Part shown: positions 1 through 6,520 of the stretch, piece by piece | Position numbering within the stretch: position 1 is the first letter of the stretch | Layout: each line of letters opens with the position of its first letter | Assembly (NCBI GenBank): GCA_036338025.1 | Contig: JAYZDB010000220.1 | Coordinates: forward strand, 1 to 8,297 | Direction: 5' to 3' | DNA length: 8,297 bases | Source: JAYZDB01 sp036338025 | Lineage (GTDB): Bacteria > Planctomycetota > UBA1135 > UBA2386 | The notes under the pieces: generated by a model | Seen by the model: the letters and a program-made list of their open reading frames with translations, nothing else | Told to the model about the DNA's origin: nothing | Databases searched by the model: none | Position numbers and translations under genes: made by a program

Positions 1-434
1 TTGCGTTGACCTGCTAGACGAAAATTTGTCCGCATCAATGCCGCCTCTAGGGTCTGTCTTGCGAGCAACGTAGATCCTCGCTTCCAAGAGCGTAGTCGAC
101 GGCTGTCCGGTCACGGACCAGGTTCAAAGGGAATGGCCTTCAGTATCTGGATGTCCTCTGGCAAGGAGAGTTCTCCGGTCGACCTGAATCACTTCAAACA
201 GCTCACCGAGTGACCGTTCACGCCAGCGAGCCCGAAAGGTGTGGTCAGCAAGCAGTGCCGCCATGTTTGGCGTCAGCCGTCTGAGCTCGCCGTGGCACGG
301 ACGCGCCGGCTCGCTGGGTAGCGTTGAGTCTTCCCTGATTCGGTGTAGTGCCGGAACTCCGATCATCGATCGAGTTCATCGGTATATAGATCAACTAGGC
401 CGAGGGCATCAGCCGGGCTTCACGCGACAGATCT
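1..434. other. Gene-free left edge
   Basis: Apart from the possible cytochrome fragment on the minus strand at 124-366, I see no gene, RNA or repeat here. Positions 1-123 have a minus-strand frame open to the window edge, but it has no recognisable motif. No convincing terminator hairpin with a T run follows the patatin stop codon at 435-437. Confidence 0.5.
124..366 (-). pseudogene. Possible decayed cytochrome c domain fragment
   Basis: This 80-residue frame has no intact family, but its middle resembles the class I cytochrome c domains attached to secreted quinoproteins in Acidobacteria and relatives. Residues 21-25 read ARPCH, followed by G, which looks like a haem motif CxxCH whose first Cys has become Ala. 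Residues 44-60 (FRARWRERSLGELFEVI) resemble the 'F..RW..R.L.ELF..I' stretch that usually follows the haem motif. After Q61 the expected Met-ligand region is absent, and the reading runs into unrelated residues before the stop. A shift into the next frame at about 188 gives GELSLPEDIQILKAIPF, which may be the continuation. It lies downstream of the patatin gene on the same strand. What I see is one short motif match; the cytochrome origin is inference, and chance is possible. Confidence 0.3.
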
Positions 435-1610
435 TCAGCGCGGGCCAGCGGCCACCGAGACAGCGGGATTCAAGAGAGCCTCGATCTCCTCAGCGTGCAC
501 GGCCGCGTCTGCTTCGCCGAGATCGATGAGCGTGCCAAGATACTCTGTATCGAAGGTGAGGAGGCTCAGGACGTCCGGGCTTGAGGTTTCTCGGGAACCG
601 AGGCTGCGTACCAGGTAGCGAAAGACCTTGGGTAGCTTAGGTTCAAACGCGGCCACCATTTTTCCGAGATCTCTTGAGGGACGTGCCACTAGCAGTTGGA
701 TTGGGCGGAGGCCTCGGCGCCGATCGTGCGGCACATCGCGGAGCAACATATTGACCCGATCAAGATTCTGGGAGTCGCGACTGAGGTCGTCGAGGAAGAT
801 TGCGTTGAGCAACTGTCCGGAGATTTGCAGAGGTGGAGGATACCCTTGTACCACCCTTTCGTCCGCTTCGTTGATCGAGGCGTGGTATCTGGTTGATAGG
901 GCCAGGATGCGCGTAGCGCCGAGATGGATCGCGGGAGCACATGGCGCCGTCAGGCGGATCCCGCCGTCGCCGTGCCAGTCTCCCTCAAGGTTCACGGCAG
1001 GGAAAAAGAAGGGTAGGGCGGCGGATGCCATGACATGGTCAAGGCTCAGGCGGCTCTTTCGGCTCCGTCGCTCTGGCCGCTGCCAGCCGGCGAGTTGGCG
1101 TCCCTGAATCCAGGTGATTGATTGTCCGGTGTTGTAGTTGCTGGTCACGATGCCGAGCGCCGAGAGCTGGCGTGTTTCTAGGTTGCGGGCGACGCCTGGA
1201 ATTTCCTTCACGCCCGGGGATAGGCCGAAGCCGGCTGTCAGCGTTTCCGCCAGCGGCGCCGTATCAACCATGCCTCGCACGCGCGGTGCGATAGGACTTC
1301 CTCCCGACACCAGACGGATCCCCCATCGGGCGACGTGGCTGAGCAGGGACGGGGCATCGACTCGGAACACCTTGTCGACGGTTAGTCCTCGCCAAAGCTC
1401 GTTGAGATGCTCGACCGCCTCCGCTTGCGCGCCATCATAGGAAGCCAGGTACGCTGCGTTGATGGCACCGGCCGAGACTCCGGTCAGGATCGGAAAGTTC
1501 ATGTCCGGAAAATGCCGAGCCATCCATCGAAGGAAGCCGACCTGATAGGCCGCACGGGCTCCGCCCCCAGTGAGTACGAGCGCAAGCGTGCCAGCGTCCT
1601 TCCGTGCCAT
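435..1610 (-). CDS. Patatin-like phospholipase family protein
   Basis: Predicted serine lipase or acyl hydrolase of the bacterial patatin family (RssA-like), which uses a Ser-Asp dyad to cleave fatty acyl esters of phospholipids. With the start at 1610 (MARKDAG) the protein has 391 residues. The oxyanion-hole loop is TGGGARA at 14-20. The nucleophile elbow is GVSAG at 44-48, with catalytic Ser46. The segment ASAALPFFFP at 195-204 is typical of the family, and the catalytic Asp is D215 in DGG (215-217). No signal peptide is visible, so it is probably cytoplasmic or peripheral to the membrane. The frame stays open to an ATG at 1886, but those 92 extra residues are low-complexity and family members normally begin just before the glycine loop. 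They would also cover a TATAAT at 1848-1853. No strong ribosome site precedes 1610. The gene is divergent from the DinB-like gene. The family is certain; the substrate is unknown. Confidence 0.9.
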   Translation of the reverse strand: MARKDAGTLALVLTGGGARAAYQVGFLRWMARHFPDMNFPILTGVSAGAINAAYLASYDGAQAEAVEHLNELWRGLTVDKVFRVDAPSLLSHVARWGIRLVSGGSPIAPRVRGMVDTAPLAETLTAGFGLSPGVKEIPGVARNLETRQLSALGIVTSNYNTGQSITWIQGRQLAGWQRPERRSRKSRLSLDHVMASAALPFFFPAVNLEGDWHGDGGIRLTAPCAPAIHLGATRILALSTRYHASINEADERVVQGYPPPLQISGQLLNAIFLDDLSRDSQNLDRVNMLLRDVPHDRRRGLRPIQLLVARPSRDLGKMVAAFEPKLPKVFRYLVRSLGSRETSSPDVLSLLTFDTEYLGTLIDLGEADAAVHAEEIEALLNPAVSVAAGPR

Positions 1611-1977
1611 TACAGGTGGTTTCCCAAGTGCGTGTATCGCGCTGAGGACACGAGTGTACAGGTCAAGAGGAGAGTGCGGTAGAATCCCGGCGGGAGAGGA
1701 TTGACGACTGCTTGCCCCAGCCCCCGTTGAACCGCCCGCCGGGCCACGAATTCGATCTCTGCAGAGCCTCAATCTCCGCATGCACCGGGACGGGCCGTAA
1801 GCCACTGCGTCCCTACGTTCATCGACAACCTGACCACAGTCGCCAGTATTATAGTTATACTGAAAGTCCATCAGGATAGAGTGCATATATGGCTGAACAC
1901 GACAATAGACGGCGAGTCAGCAGTAGACACTGCGAAACCGCTCGGGTGTCACGTCATTCCCACCGGTTCGAGGAACT
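1611..1977. other. Divergent intergenic region, patatin / DinB-like
   Basis: This 367-base stretch separates two genes transcribed away from each other and should hold both promoters. The inverted repeat with TATAAT at 1844-1862 is the only regulatory candidate I can point to. The minus-strand frame that remains open across 1611-1886 has Arg/Gly/Ser-rich, family-free translation and is best taken as non-coding leader. Confidence 0.5.
1844..1862 (-). promoter_or_regulatory. Inverted repeat containing a TATAAT -10-like box
   Basis: CAGTAT and ATACTG form 6-bp arms around a 7-base centre (1850-1856). On the minus strand the element contains a perfect TATAAT (1853 to 1848). No good TTGACA-like -35 box sits 16-18 bases upstream, so a plain sigma-70 promoter is only partly supported. 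It points at the patatin gene and would give a leader of about 230 bases to the start at 1610. The symmetry could be an operator half-site pair or an AT-rich coincidence. Confidence 0.3.
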
Positions 1978-2493
1978 ATGGTACTGAGTAAATCCGAATT
2001 CATTGCATCCCTGCAGAACGAAGTCCGCATCCTTCTTCATCTCGCAAGCAAGATCGACCGTTCGACGCTTGATTACCGCCCCACGCCGAAGCAGCGCAGC
2101 ACGCTGGAGCTGCTCAGGTACATGGGCATGATGGGGCCGATGATGATCAGGTACGGCGTGGCCAAGGACGGCGAGTTCGATCGTGACGCTTGGATGGCAG
2201 AGGCAAAGGCAGCGGAAGCGCGTGACTTCGACCAGACACTCGTTGCGATTGCCGCCCAACCCGACGAGTATGCAAAACTGTTCGCGGAAGTGACCGACGA
2301 CGATTTCCGGTCCGAGATGACCGCATTTGACGGAAGCAAGATGACACGCGGCGACTACCTGGTCAATTCTGTACTCGGAGGCTGCGCGGCCTATCGCATG
2401 CAACTGTTCCTGTATCTGAAGGCCTGCGGACAGGAGGAACTCGGGACGTCCAACCTGTGGCGCGGAGTCGACGCCCCCGCATCGACCGGATAG
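1978..2493 (+). CDS. DinB-superfamily protein lacking obvious metal ligands
   Basis: A 171-residue soluble protein, close to the usual length of DinB/YfiT-type four-helix bundles. The first helix (5-27) is followed by a DYRPTPKQRSTLELLRYMG stretch at 32-50, which matches the 'RP.p..rs..eLl.Hl' signature of the superfamily. The last helix (129-150, ending YRMQLFLYLKACG) matches the C-terminal 'hR.Ql..Yl...G' helix. In typical members these two places carry the metal-binding histidines. Here they read Tyr48 and Ala138/Tyr139, and the only His in the first helix is H21, so metal binding may be lost. No signal peptide or membrane segment is seen. The ATG follows a CGAGGA at 1969-1974 with a rather short 3-base spacer. 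The DUF1080 gene begins 44 bases after the stop on the same strand, so they could be co-transcribed. The superfamily is probable; substrate and role are unknown. Confidence 0.72.
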   Translation: MVLSKSEFIASLQNEVRILLHLASKIDRSTLDYRPTPKQRSTLELLRYMGMMGPMMIRYGVAKDGEFDRDAWMAEAKAAEARDFDQTLVAIAAQPDEYAKLFAEVTDDDFRSEMTAFDGSKMTRGDYLVNSVLGGCAAYRMQLFLYLKACGQEELGTSNLWRGVDAPASTG

Positions 2494-2525
2494 AGCACCG
2501 GTCGTCTTCCTCCGCAACTTCACAC

Positions 2526-2531
2526 AGGGGG
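2526..2531 (+). promoter_or_regulatory. Ribosome binding site of the DUF1080 gene
   Basis: AGGGGG lies 6 bases before the ATG at 2538. It decides the start, because the same frame is open from an ATG at 2457 inside the end of the preceding gene, while only the 2538 start begins with a signal peptide. Confidence 0.6.
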
Positions 2532-2537
2532 TTTATT

Positions 2538-3134
2538 ATGACACGCTCATATGTTCTTCTTGTCTCTCTCACCCTCATTGGATTGGTGTCTGTCCATCCC
2601 TCAACTGAGGCGTTTCGTCAATCCGATAGCCAGTGGACTACGCTCTTCGATGGATCCTCCCTTGATGGGTGGAATGTCCTTGGCGATGGGACTTGGGAAC
2701 TTGTTGATGGCGCTGTGCAGGGTGACGGTGAGTCAGGATTCCTTGTAACTTCGGAATCATTTGGTGACTTTCAATTGACCTTCGAATACTGGATTGAGGC
2801 GGACACTAGCAACAGCGGCGTCTTCATTCGATGTGCTGACCCTCGCAATGTCGGAGCGGATAGTTCCTATGAAGTAAACATTGCGGATAGACATGATAAT
2901 CCAGACAACCGAACCGGTTCCATCGTCGGAGTAACCCGGCCTGCACAAACCGTGTCTACGGCCGGAAAGTGGAACACCTACGACATCACAGCAAACGGTT
3001 CGAGCTTAACCGTCATTCTTAACGGCATTATCACCGCCGACGCGCAAGACAGTAGACACACCAGCGGACCCATCGCATTGCAGCACCGAGTTGGTCTTGT
3101 GAAGTTTCGCAACGTGCGGATCCGATCGCTCTAG
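2538..3134 (+). CDS. Secreted DUF1080 (3-keto-disaccharide hydrolase-like) protein
   Basis: A 198-residue exported protein consisting of one DUF1080 domain (Pfam 3-keto-disaccharide hydrolase family, a concanavalin-like beta sandwich common in Acidobacteria, Planctomycetes and Bacteroidetes). Residues 1-25 form a signal peptide (hydrophobic LLVSLTLIGLVSV, likely cleavage near TEA/F). Family landmarks follow in order: LFDGSSLDGW at 36-45, SGVFIR at 93-98, YEVNI at 111-115, TGSI at 126-129, W145 with N146 and Y148, LNG at 161-163, GPIALQ at 177-182 and VKFRNVRIR at 188-196. The domain is complete and ends normally at the stop. Base composition is visibly lower in GC than its neighbours: two 60-base lines I counted are 50% and 53% GC, against 62% for a line of the amidase. 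That hints at separate acquisition. Action on keto-sugars is family knowledge; the actual substrate here is unknown. Confidence 0.9.
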   Translation: MTRSYVLLVSLTLIGLVSVHPSTEAFRQSDSQWTTLFDGSSLDGWNVLGDGTWELVDGAVQGDGESGFLVTSESFGDFQLTFEYWIEADTSNSGVFIRCADPRNVGADSSYEVNIADRHDNPDNRTGSIVGVTRPAQTVSTAGKWNTYDITANGSSLTVILNGIITADAQDSRHTSGPIALQHRVGLVKFRNVRIRSL

Positions 3135-3205
3135 CGCCTGGACGCGGCCATCCGGCGTACCCCTATATGCATGACCGAGACAACGACGGCGTGGTGTGTG
3201 AGTAG
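3134..3205 (+). pseudogene. 3' remnant of an Excalibur calcium-binding domain
   Basis: Starting at the last base of the DUF1080 stop codon but in another frame, the sequence reads APGRGHPAYPYMH and then DRDNDGVVCE (3173-3202) and a TAG at 3203-3205. The DxDxDGxxCE ending is the hallmark of the Excalibur domain, an EF-hand-like calcium-binding module found at the C terminus of secreted proteins. The preceding G-H-P-A-Y matches the Gly-x-Pro-x-Tyr normally found about eight residues before it. The upstream half of the domain, with the conserved Asn-Cys and Ala-Arg, is missing: further upstream this frame only reads through the DUF1080 gene. The piece therefore looks like a truncated gene end abutting, or overwritten by, the DUF1080 gene. 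Alternatively a DUF1080-Excalibur fusion has lost its frame. Confidence 0.6.
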
Positions 3206-3295
3206 GAAGATGCGAGAGTTTCGCTAAGATGAATCTGTCCGCTAAGGAAGAAACGTCATAACTAATAACGATGCAACGCGACATGACTCGGTGAC

Positions 3296-3302
3296 GGGGG
3301 AG
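3296..3302 (+). promoter_or_regulatory. Ribosome binding site of the amidase gene
   Basis: GGGGGAG lies 5 bases before the ATG at 3308, which begins the twin-arginine signal sequence. This supports that start. Confidence 0.55.
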
Positions 3303-3307
3303 AATTT

Positions 3308-4852
3308 ATGAGCAGGCGGCGACGTCATTTGTCACATCTGACCCGACGCGAAGCGATCAGTCTGCTTGGTACCGGTGCCGGCCTTGCGGCGGGATGCCAA
3401 CGGGCCGCGCCGCCTTCGTCTGGCATCAACGAAAGCTCAGGTAAAGGAGACCGAACGGATCTTGCGTTCTTGCCAGCTGTCGATCAGGCGGCGCTTGTCC
3501 GGCGACGTGAGCTCTCGCCAGTTGAGCTCGTTGCCGCATGTCTCAATCGTATCGAGCGCCTGAACCCCCAACTTCGCGCCTTCGTCACCATCGCGGCCGA
3601 GCGGGCGCTCGAAGAGGCGCGGCGCATGGAGCGCGAGCTCGCGGGCGATGACTCGCCTCCGTTTTTTGGGGTGCCGATTTCTATCAAGGACATCACCCCG
3701 ACTGCGGGTATTCGCACCACGTTCTCCTCGAAGGTGTTCGCCGACTGGATTCCCGACGAAGATCACCCGGTCGTCGCGCGGATCAAGCGCGCGGGCTTCA
3801 TTGTGGTCGGTAAGACCAACGTGCCCGAATTCGCCACGTCCTTTACCGAGTCCGAGCTGAACGGTGTTTGCCGGAACCCCTGGGATCGCACTCGAACACC
3901 CGGAGGATCTAGCGGTGGGGCGGCCGCCGCGGTTGCGGCAGGGCTTGGTGCGGTCGCCCACGGGAACGACTTCGGTGGCTCGATCCGGGTTCCCGCCTCG
4001 TTCTGCGGCCTCGTCGGACTCAAAGCCTCGCGTGGGCGAGTCGCATTCGGGCCGACTTTTAAAGACGTCTGGGGGAACTCGCACGTCGAGGGTTCCTTAA
4101 CTCGCACGGTCGCTGATTGCGCGGCACTTTTGGATGTGATGGTCGGTCATTTCCAAGAGGAGTCGCACTGGGCGCCGGCGCCGGAGCGACCATTCCTTGA
4201 GGAAGTGGGGCGTTCCTCGGGACGGCTCCGTGTTGCGGTCAGCACGGAGGCTCCGCTGGGGACCACCGAGGCCGAGTGTGCCAACGCTACCCACACAGCG
4301 GCTGCTTTTATCGAATCGCTCGGCCACGACGTCGAAGAGGCGACGCCCGACTGGGCCAGGATCCAGGAGACGGCGAGCGCGATGAGCGGGCCGGGACTGG
4401 GTGCGCTGGTAGACGGCAGCGACGTTGATCGAATTGAGCCGCGAAACCAGGCCATGTGGCGGGCTGCGCAGGACGTTACAGTGGTCGACTCGTTGCGGGC
4501 GCTACCGAGGGCTCAAGCCGCTCGACGGACGTTTCTTGAGTTCTGGGACACCTACGATGTTCTTGTCACACCGACGTGCGGGATGGAACCCCCCGCGGTC
4601 GGATGGGCCCGGTGGGACCAGAGCCCTGAGGAGCACCGCGCGACGTTCGGTGCCTTTCCGAACTTCTCCCAACCGTTCAACTTGTCCGGCCAGCCGGCAA
4701 TCTCGCTGCCCCTTCACTGGAGCTCGCAGGGGATGCCCATCGGCGTGCAGATCGTCGGGCGGGTCTTCGATGAGGCGACGCTGATCCGCCTTGCCGCCGA
4801 GCTCGAGCAGGTGAGTCCCTGGGCCGATCGCACCCCCACGATGGAGGGGTAA
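3308..4852 (+). CDS. Exported amidase-signature family hydrolase (Tat/lipoprotein signal)
   Basis: A 514-residue amidase-signature enzyme, a Ser-cisSer-Lys hydrolase that cleaves carboxamides, related to GatA and fatty acid amide hydrolase. The N terminus has a twin-arginine motif (TRREAISLLG, 12-21), a short hydrophobic stretch and a lipobox-like LAAGC ending at Cys30. It is probably Tat-exported and possibly lipid-anchored, unlike the cytoplasmic GatA. Catalytic residues are present: Lys127 in SIKD, cis-Ser201 in GGSSGG (199-204), and nucleophile Ser225 in DFGGSIR (221-227). The Ser201-Ser225 distance of 24 residues is the one seen in well-studied members. Length is normal for the family and the C-terminal G-x-P-x-G-x-Q segment (MPIGVQIVG) is intact. 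Context (export, stand-alone, no gatB or gatC) argues against a role in Gln-tRNA formation; the substrate cannot be told. It is tail-to-tail with minus-strand genes. Confidence 0.92.
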   Translation: MSRRRRHLSHLTRREAISLLGTGAGLAAGCQRAAPPSSGINESSGKGDRTDLAFLPAVDQAALVRRRELSPVELVAACLNRIERLNPQLRAFVTIAAERALEEARRMERELAGDDSPPFFGVPISIKDITPTAGIRTTFSSKVFADWIPDEDHPVVARIKRAGFIVVGKTNVPEFATSFTESELNGVCRNPWDRTRTPGGSSGGAAAAVAAGLGAVAHGNDFGGSIRVPASFCGLVGLKASRGRVAFGPTFKDVWGNSHVEGSLTRTVADCAALLDVMVGHFQEESHWAPAPERPFLEEVGRSSGRLRVAVSTEAPLGTTEAECANATHTAAAFIESLGHDVEEATPDWARIQETASAMSGPGLGALVDGSDVDRIEPRNQAMWRAAQDVTVVDSLRALPRAQAARRTFLEFWDTYDVLVTPTCGMEPPAVGWARWDQSPEEHRATFGAFPNFSQPFNLSGQPAISLPLHWSSQGMPIGVQIVGRVFDEATLIRLAAELEQVSPWADRTPTMEG

Positions 4853-4854
4853 GC

Positions 4855-4879
4855 GGTTCACGGGAGTCCCCACTGAACC
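4855..4879. terminator. Possible bidirectional terminator hairpin
   Basis: GGTTCA (4855-4860) and TGAACC (4874-4879) are perfect complements just after the amidase stop. The loop contains a nested GGG/CCC pair (4862-4864 with 4868-4870). Its place between convergent genes fits a terminator, but there is no T run on either side, so an intrinsic terminator is not proven. Confidence 0.3.
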
Positions 4880-5154
4880 TGTCGTCGCCCCTTCCACAAC
4901 CACCCAAAGGACACGGTGGGCGGCGTGCGGAACTCTGGCGGAGTTATTGCGGCCTTCATCTCCTCGTGGGAGGGCGCCGTATGCGGCAGAGGCCGGCTGG
5001 CCGGGAGGGCAACATACCCCACGAAGAACCCGCCAAGGATGAGCTGCCGGCGATTGAGTCTCCGTTCGGCTTGCTGTGGAGGTCGGACGACTCGTGTCAC
5101 CTTTTTTCTCGTCGCGGGTTTCGGCGCCGGGGGGGGGGCGCTTGACACACGCAC
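4858..5154 (-). CDS. Doubtful small basic protein, unrecognised
   Basis: A 98-residue frame starting with GTG one base after the TGA of the upstream secreted protein, so translational coupling is possible. The N-terminal 35 residues are Pro/Arg/Lys-rich. They are followed by RRLNRRQLILGGFFVGYVALPA (31-52), which looks superficially like a twin-arginine or membrane-anchor segment, and then an undistinguished tail. Codons 6-9 (APPP) lie in the ten-base C tract, so slippage there would change the frame. I recognise no family, and the stretch could equally be the decayed end of a gene. Low confidence that it is translated. Confidence 0.18.
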   Translation of the reverse strand: MRVSSAPPPAPKPATRKKVTRVVRPPQQAERRLNRRQLILGGFFVGYVALPASRPLPHTAPSHEEMKAAITPPEFRTPPTVSFGWLWKGRRQVQWGLP

Positions 5155-5155
5155 C

Positions 5156-6124
5156 TCAGGGCTGCTCGGACGAATCGGCGTAGAGCGACGACGTCAGTTC
5201 GGTCGACCGATTGCCTTCGTGACAGGCGTACTCGAAGAGGACGTAGCCGTCCGGTGCTCTCTTCCAGACGGGGAATGCGATCTTCCACGGTCTCTCGAAC
5301 ACGTTCGGATCTTCGATCGTGGCTTCGTAGTCGAGCCTACCGTCACCGACGATGGTGAATCGCTCGACCACATGCAGCGCCGGGCTGTGAAACGATCCCG
5401 CAGACATCCCCTCGCCCCCGAGCTCACCAACTACCCAGGTCTTGTCGGTGAAGTTCGTGACGTCAACCACCAACGTATTGCCTTCCCACCGTCCCCGCGA
5501 GTTTCCCATCCACAGCTGGAGGTCAGGTCCTGGAGGCGGGCTATCATCCACGGGAATGATCCGATACAGGTGGTTGTGCTCGTAGAGGATCACGACCTGG
5601 CCGGGCGGCTGGAGTACCTGCCACCCGTTGTACCCGCTGGAGAACGTCCCTCGGGGGGTCCCCGCCGGCAAGCACCGCACTCGCGTGTCGAGGAACGACT
5701 GCCGTTCATACGGGTTGTTTCGAATATAGGTTTTCTTTGCTAGCGCCCACGGCTGCCAGGGGATTCGTCCTTCCGGCGGGTCGACGACCGCGACCACACT
5801 CCGGTCTCGATTGGGATCCCGCTCCCGCAGTTCTCCCTCGGACCATTCACCGCCATACGCACCAGGGTTCGGACCACGGACGACGATCATCTTCTCGTTC
5901 CACTCCTCGCGCTCCGCGTCAGTCCATCGCTCAATCCGTCTCCCCGCAGGAGAGATGTAGATCCCCTGGATGTCTGGCTGGCCATCCGGGAGCTTTGGCG
6001 TTGAGGTGTCAGCCTCTTGAGCGGTCGTTGAAGTCTGACCCCCCCAGACCGCCGCGAAGACCGCCGCCGCCAACACCCCGGCGAACCTAAGCCTTGACCA
6101 TGACGTGGACGGATTGCTTTTCAT
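5156..6124 (-). CDS. Secreted protein of an unnamed acidobacterial-type family
   Basis: A 322-residue exported protein. Residues 1-36 are a signal peptide: basic start, then FAGVLAAAVFAAVWGG and a likely cleavage near TAQ/E. The mature part has the sequence landmarks of an unnamed family I recall as abundant in Acidobacteriota and some Proteobacteria genomes. These are LPDGQPDIQGIY at 45-56, a Pro/Trp patch IPWQPWA (121-127), RCLPAGTPR (150-158), the core LWMGNSRGRWEGNTLVVDVTN at 204-224, FHSPALHVVERF at 245-256, and DYEATIEDPNVFERPW (265-280). Cys151 and Cys301 might form a disulfide. No enzyme motif is known to me and I assign no function. The start at 6124 is chosen for its ribosome site (6132-6138); an in-frame ATG at 6163 would add 13 residues before the signal peptide. 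The DnaJ-like pseudogene lies just upstream on the same strand. Confidence 0.85.
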   Translation of the reverse strand: MKSNPSTSWSRLRFAGVLAAAVFAAVWGGQTSTTAQEADTSTPKLPDGQPDIQGIYISPAGRRIERWTDAEREEWNEKMIVVRGPNPGAYGGEWSEGELRERDPNRDRSVVAVVDPPEGRIPWQPWALAKKTYIRNNPYERQSFLDTRVRCLPAGTPRGTFSSGYNGWQVLQPPGQVVILYEHNHLYRIIPVDDSPPPGPDLQLWMGNSRGRWEGNTLVVDVTNFTDKTWVVGELGGEGMSAGSFHSPALHVVERFTIVGDGRLDYEATIEDPNVFERPWKIAFPVWKRAPDGYVLFEYACHEGNRSTELTSSLYADSSEQP

Positions 6125-6131
6125 CTTCAGA

Positions 6132-6138
6132 CTCCTCT
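6132..6138 (-). promoter_or_regulatory. Ribosome binding site setting the start at 6124
   Basis: On the minus strand AGAGGAG stands 7 bases before the ATG at 6124, a near-ideal spacing. The in-frame ATG at 6163 would put this site inside the coding sequence, so 6124 is preferred. Confidence 0.65.
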
Positions 6139-6181
6139 GTGCTTGAGCGACAGTCGTCGCCACTAGCGCGCTGCTCCGTCA

Positions 6182-6520
6182 TCACGGCGGATCCGCTTGC
6201 AGGGTCGCGAGCATCTTTTTTGCCTCTGCGATTTGCGCGTCGAATCGTTCCGCCATCTCGTTGAGTAGGTCGCGCCCATCCTCCCGCTCGGCCTGGTACC
6301 TCGCATAGAGTTCGTACAGATCGCCGGTCGCAAGTTTCTCATGCGACCGCGCGATCTCTTTGATCCGCTCTTGCACCTGAGTGATCGTCCGAATGACTCG
6401 CACCAGATCGCTGGCGACGCCTTCGCCTTCAACGTTCTCCGGACTGACCTGCCAGCTTGCGAGCAAGCTCCTCAGCGTGTCTTCATCTTACTGCTTGTAG
6501 GCGGCGTTGACCTTGGCCAT
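6182..6520 (-). pseudogene. Truncated, stop-interrupted DnaJ-like (J-domain) protein
   Basis: One minus-strand frame runs from 6520 to 6182. It starts MAKVNAAYKQ, meets a TAA at 6488-6490 and continues without a shift as DEDTLRSLLASWQVSPENVEGEG and onward for over 95 residues. The 'M..vNaAY..gDE..Lr.ll..w..SPe.veGeg...eLvRviR.iaqv..Ri' pattern is, from memory, the region just after the J domain in a family of bacterial DnaJ-like proteins. It is followed by the coiled-coil C terminus (VQERIKEIARSHEKL; EMAERFDAQIAEAKKML). The J domain itself, with HPD, is absent: upstream of 6520 the sequence becomes the tmRNA-like end. It is therefore 5'-truncated and carries one nonsense codon. A remnant peptide of 94 residues could still start at TTG 6466, but GAGGAG is only one base from it. 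Position between an attachment-site scar and an intact gene fits decay after a rearrangement. Confidence 0.6.

Larger units (their letters stand above)
4853..5155. other. Convergent intergenic region with a 10-base G tract
   Basis: This 303-base stretch lies between the amidase and the secreted minus-strand protein. It holds the hairpin at 4855-4879, a run of ten G at 5129-5138 (C on the minus strand), and one doubtful minus-strand frame described separately. I see no RNA gene. Long plus-strand frames crossing it have no family resemblance. Confidence 0.5.

Noticed and set aside
1611..1886. A 92-residue N-terminal extension of the patatin protein
   Set aside because: It is low-complexity, unlike the family, and would cover the TATAAT element; the start at 1610 puts the glycine loop at the normal distance from the N terminus.
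1954..2523. A 189-residue minus-strand frame opposite the DinB-like gene
   Set aside because: The plus strand gives the coherent superfamily pattern; this one has no recognisable domain.
3437..4084. A 215-residue minus-strand frame opposite the amidase
   Set aside because: It is antisense to the catalytic core of the amidase and has no motif of its own.
4916..5743. A 275-residue plus-strand frame opposite the secreted protein
   Set aside because: It is antisense to a minus-strand gene with a clear signal peptide and ribosome site, is Arg/Pro-rich and shows no family motif.
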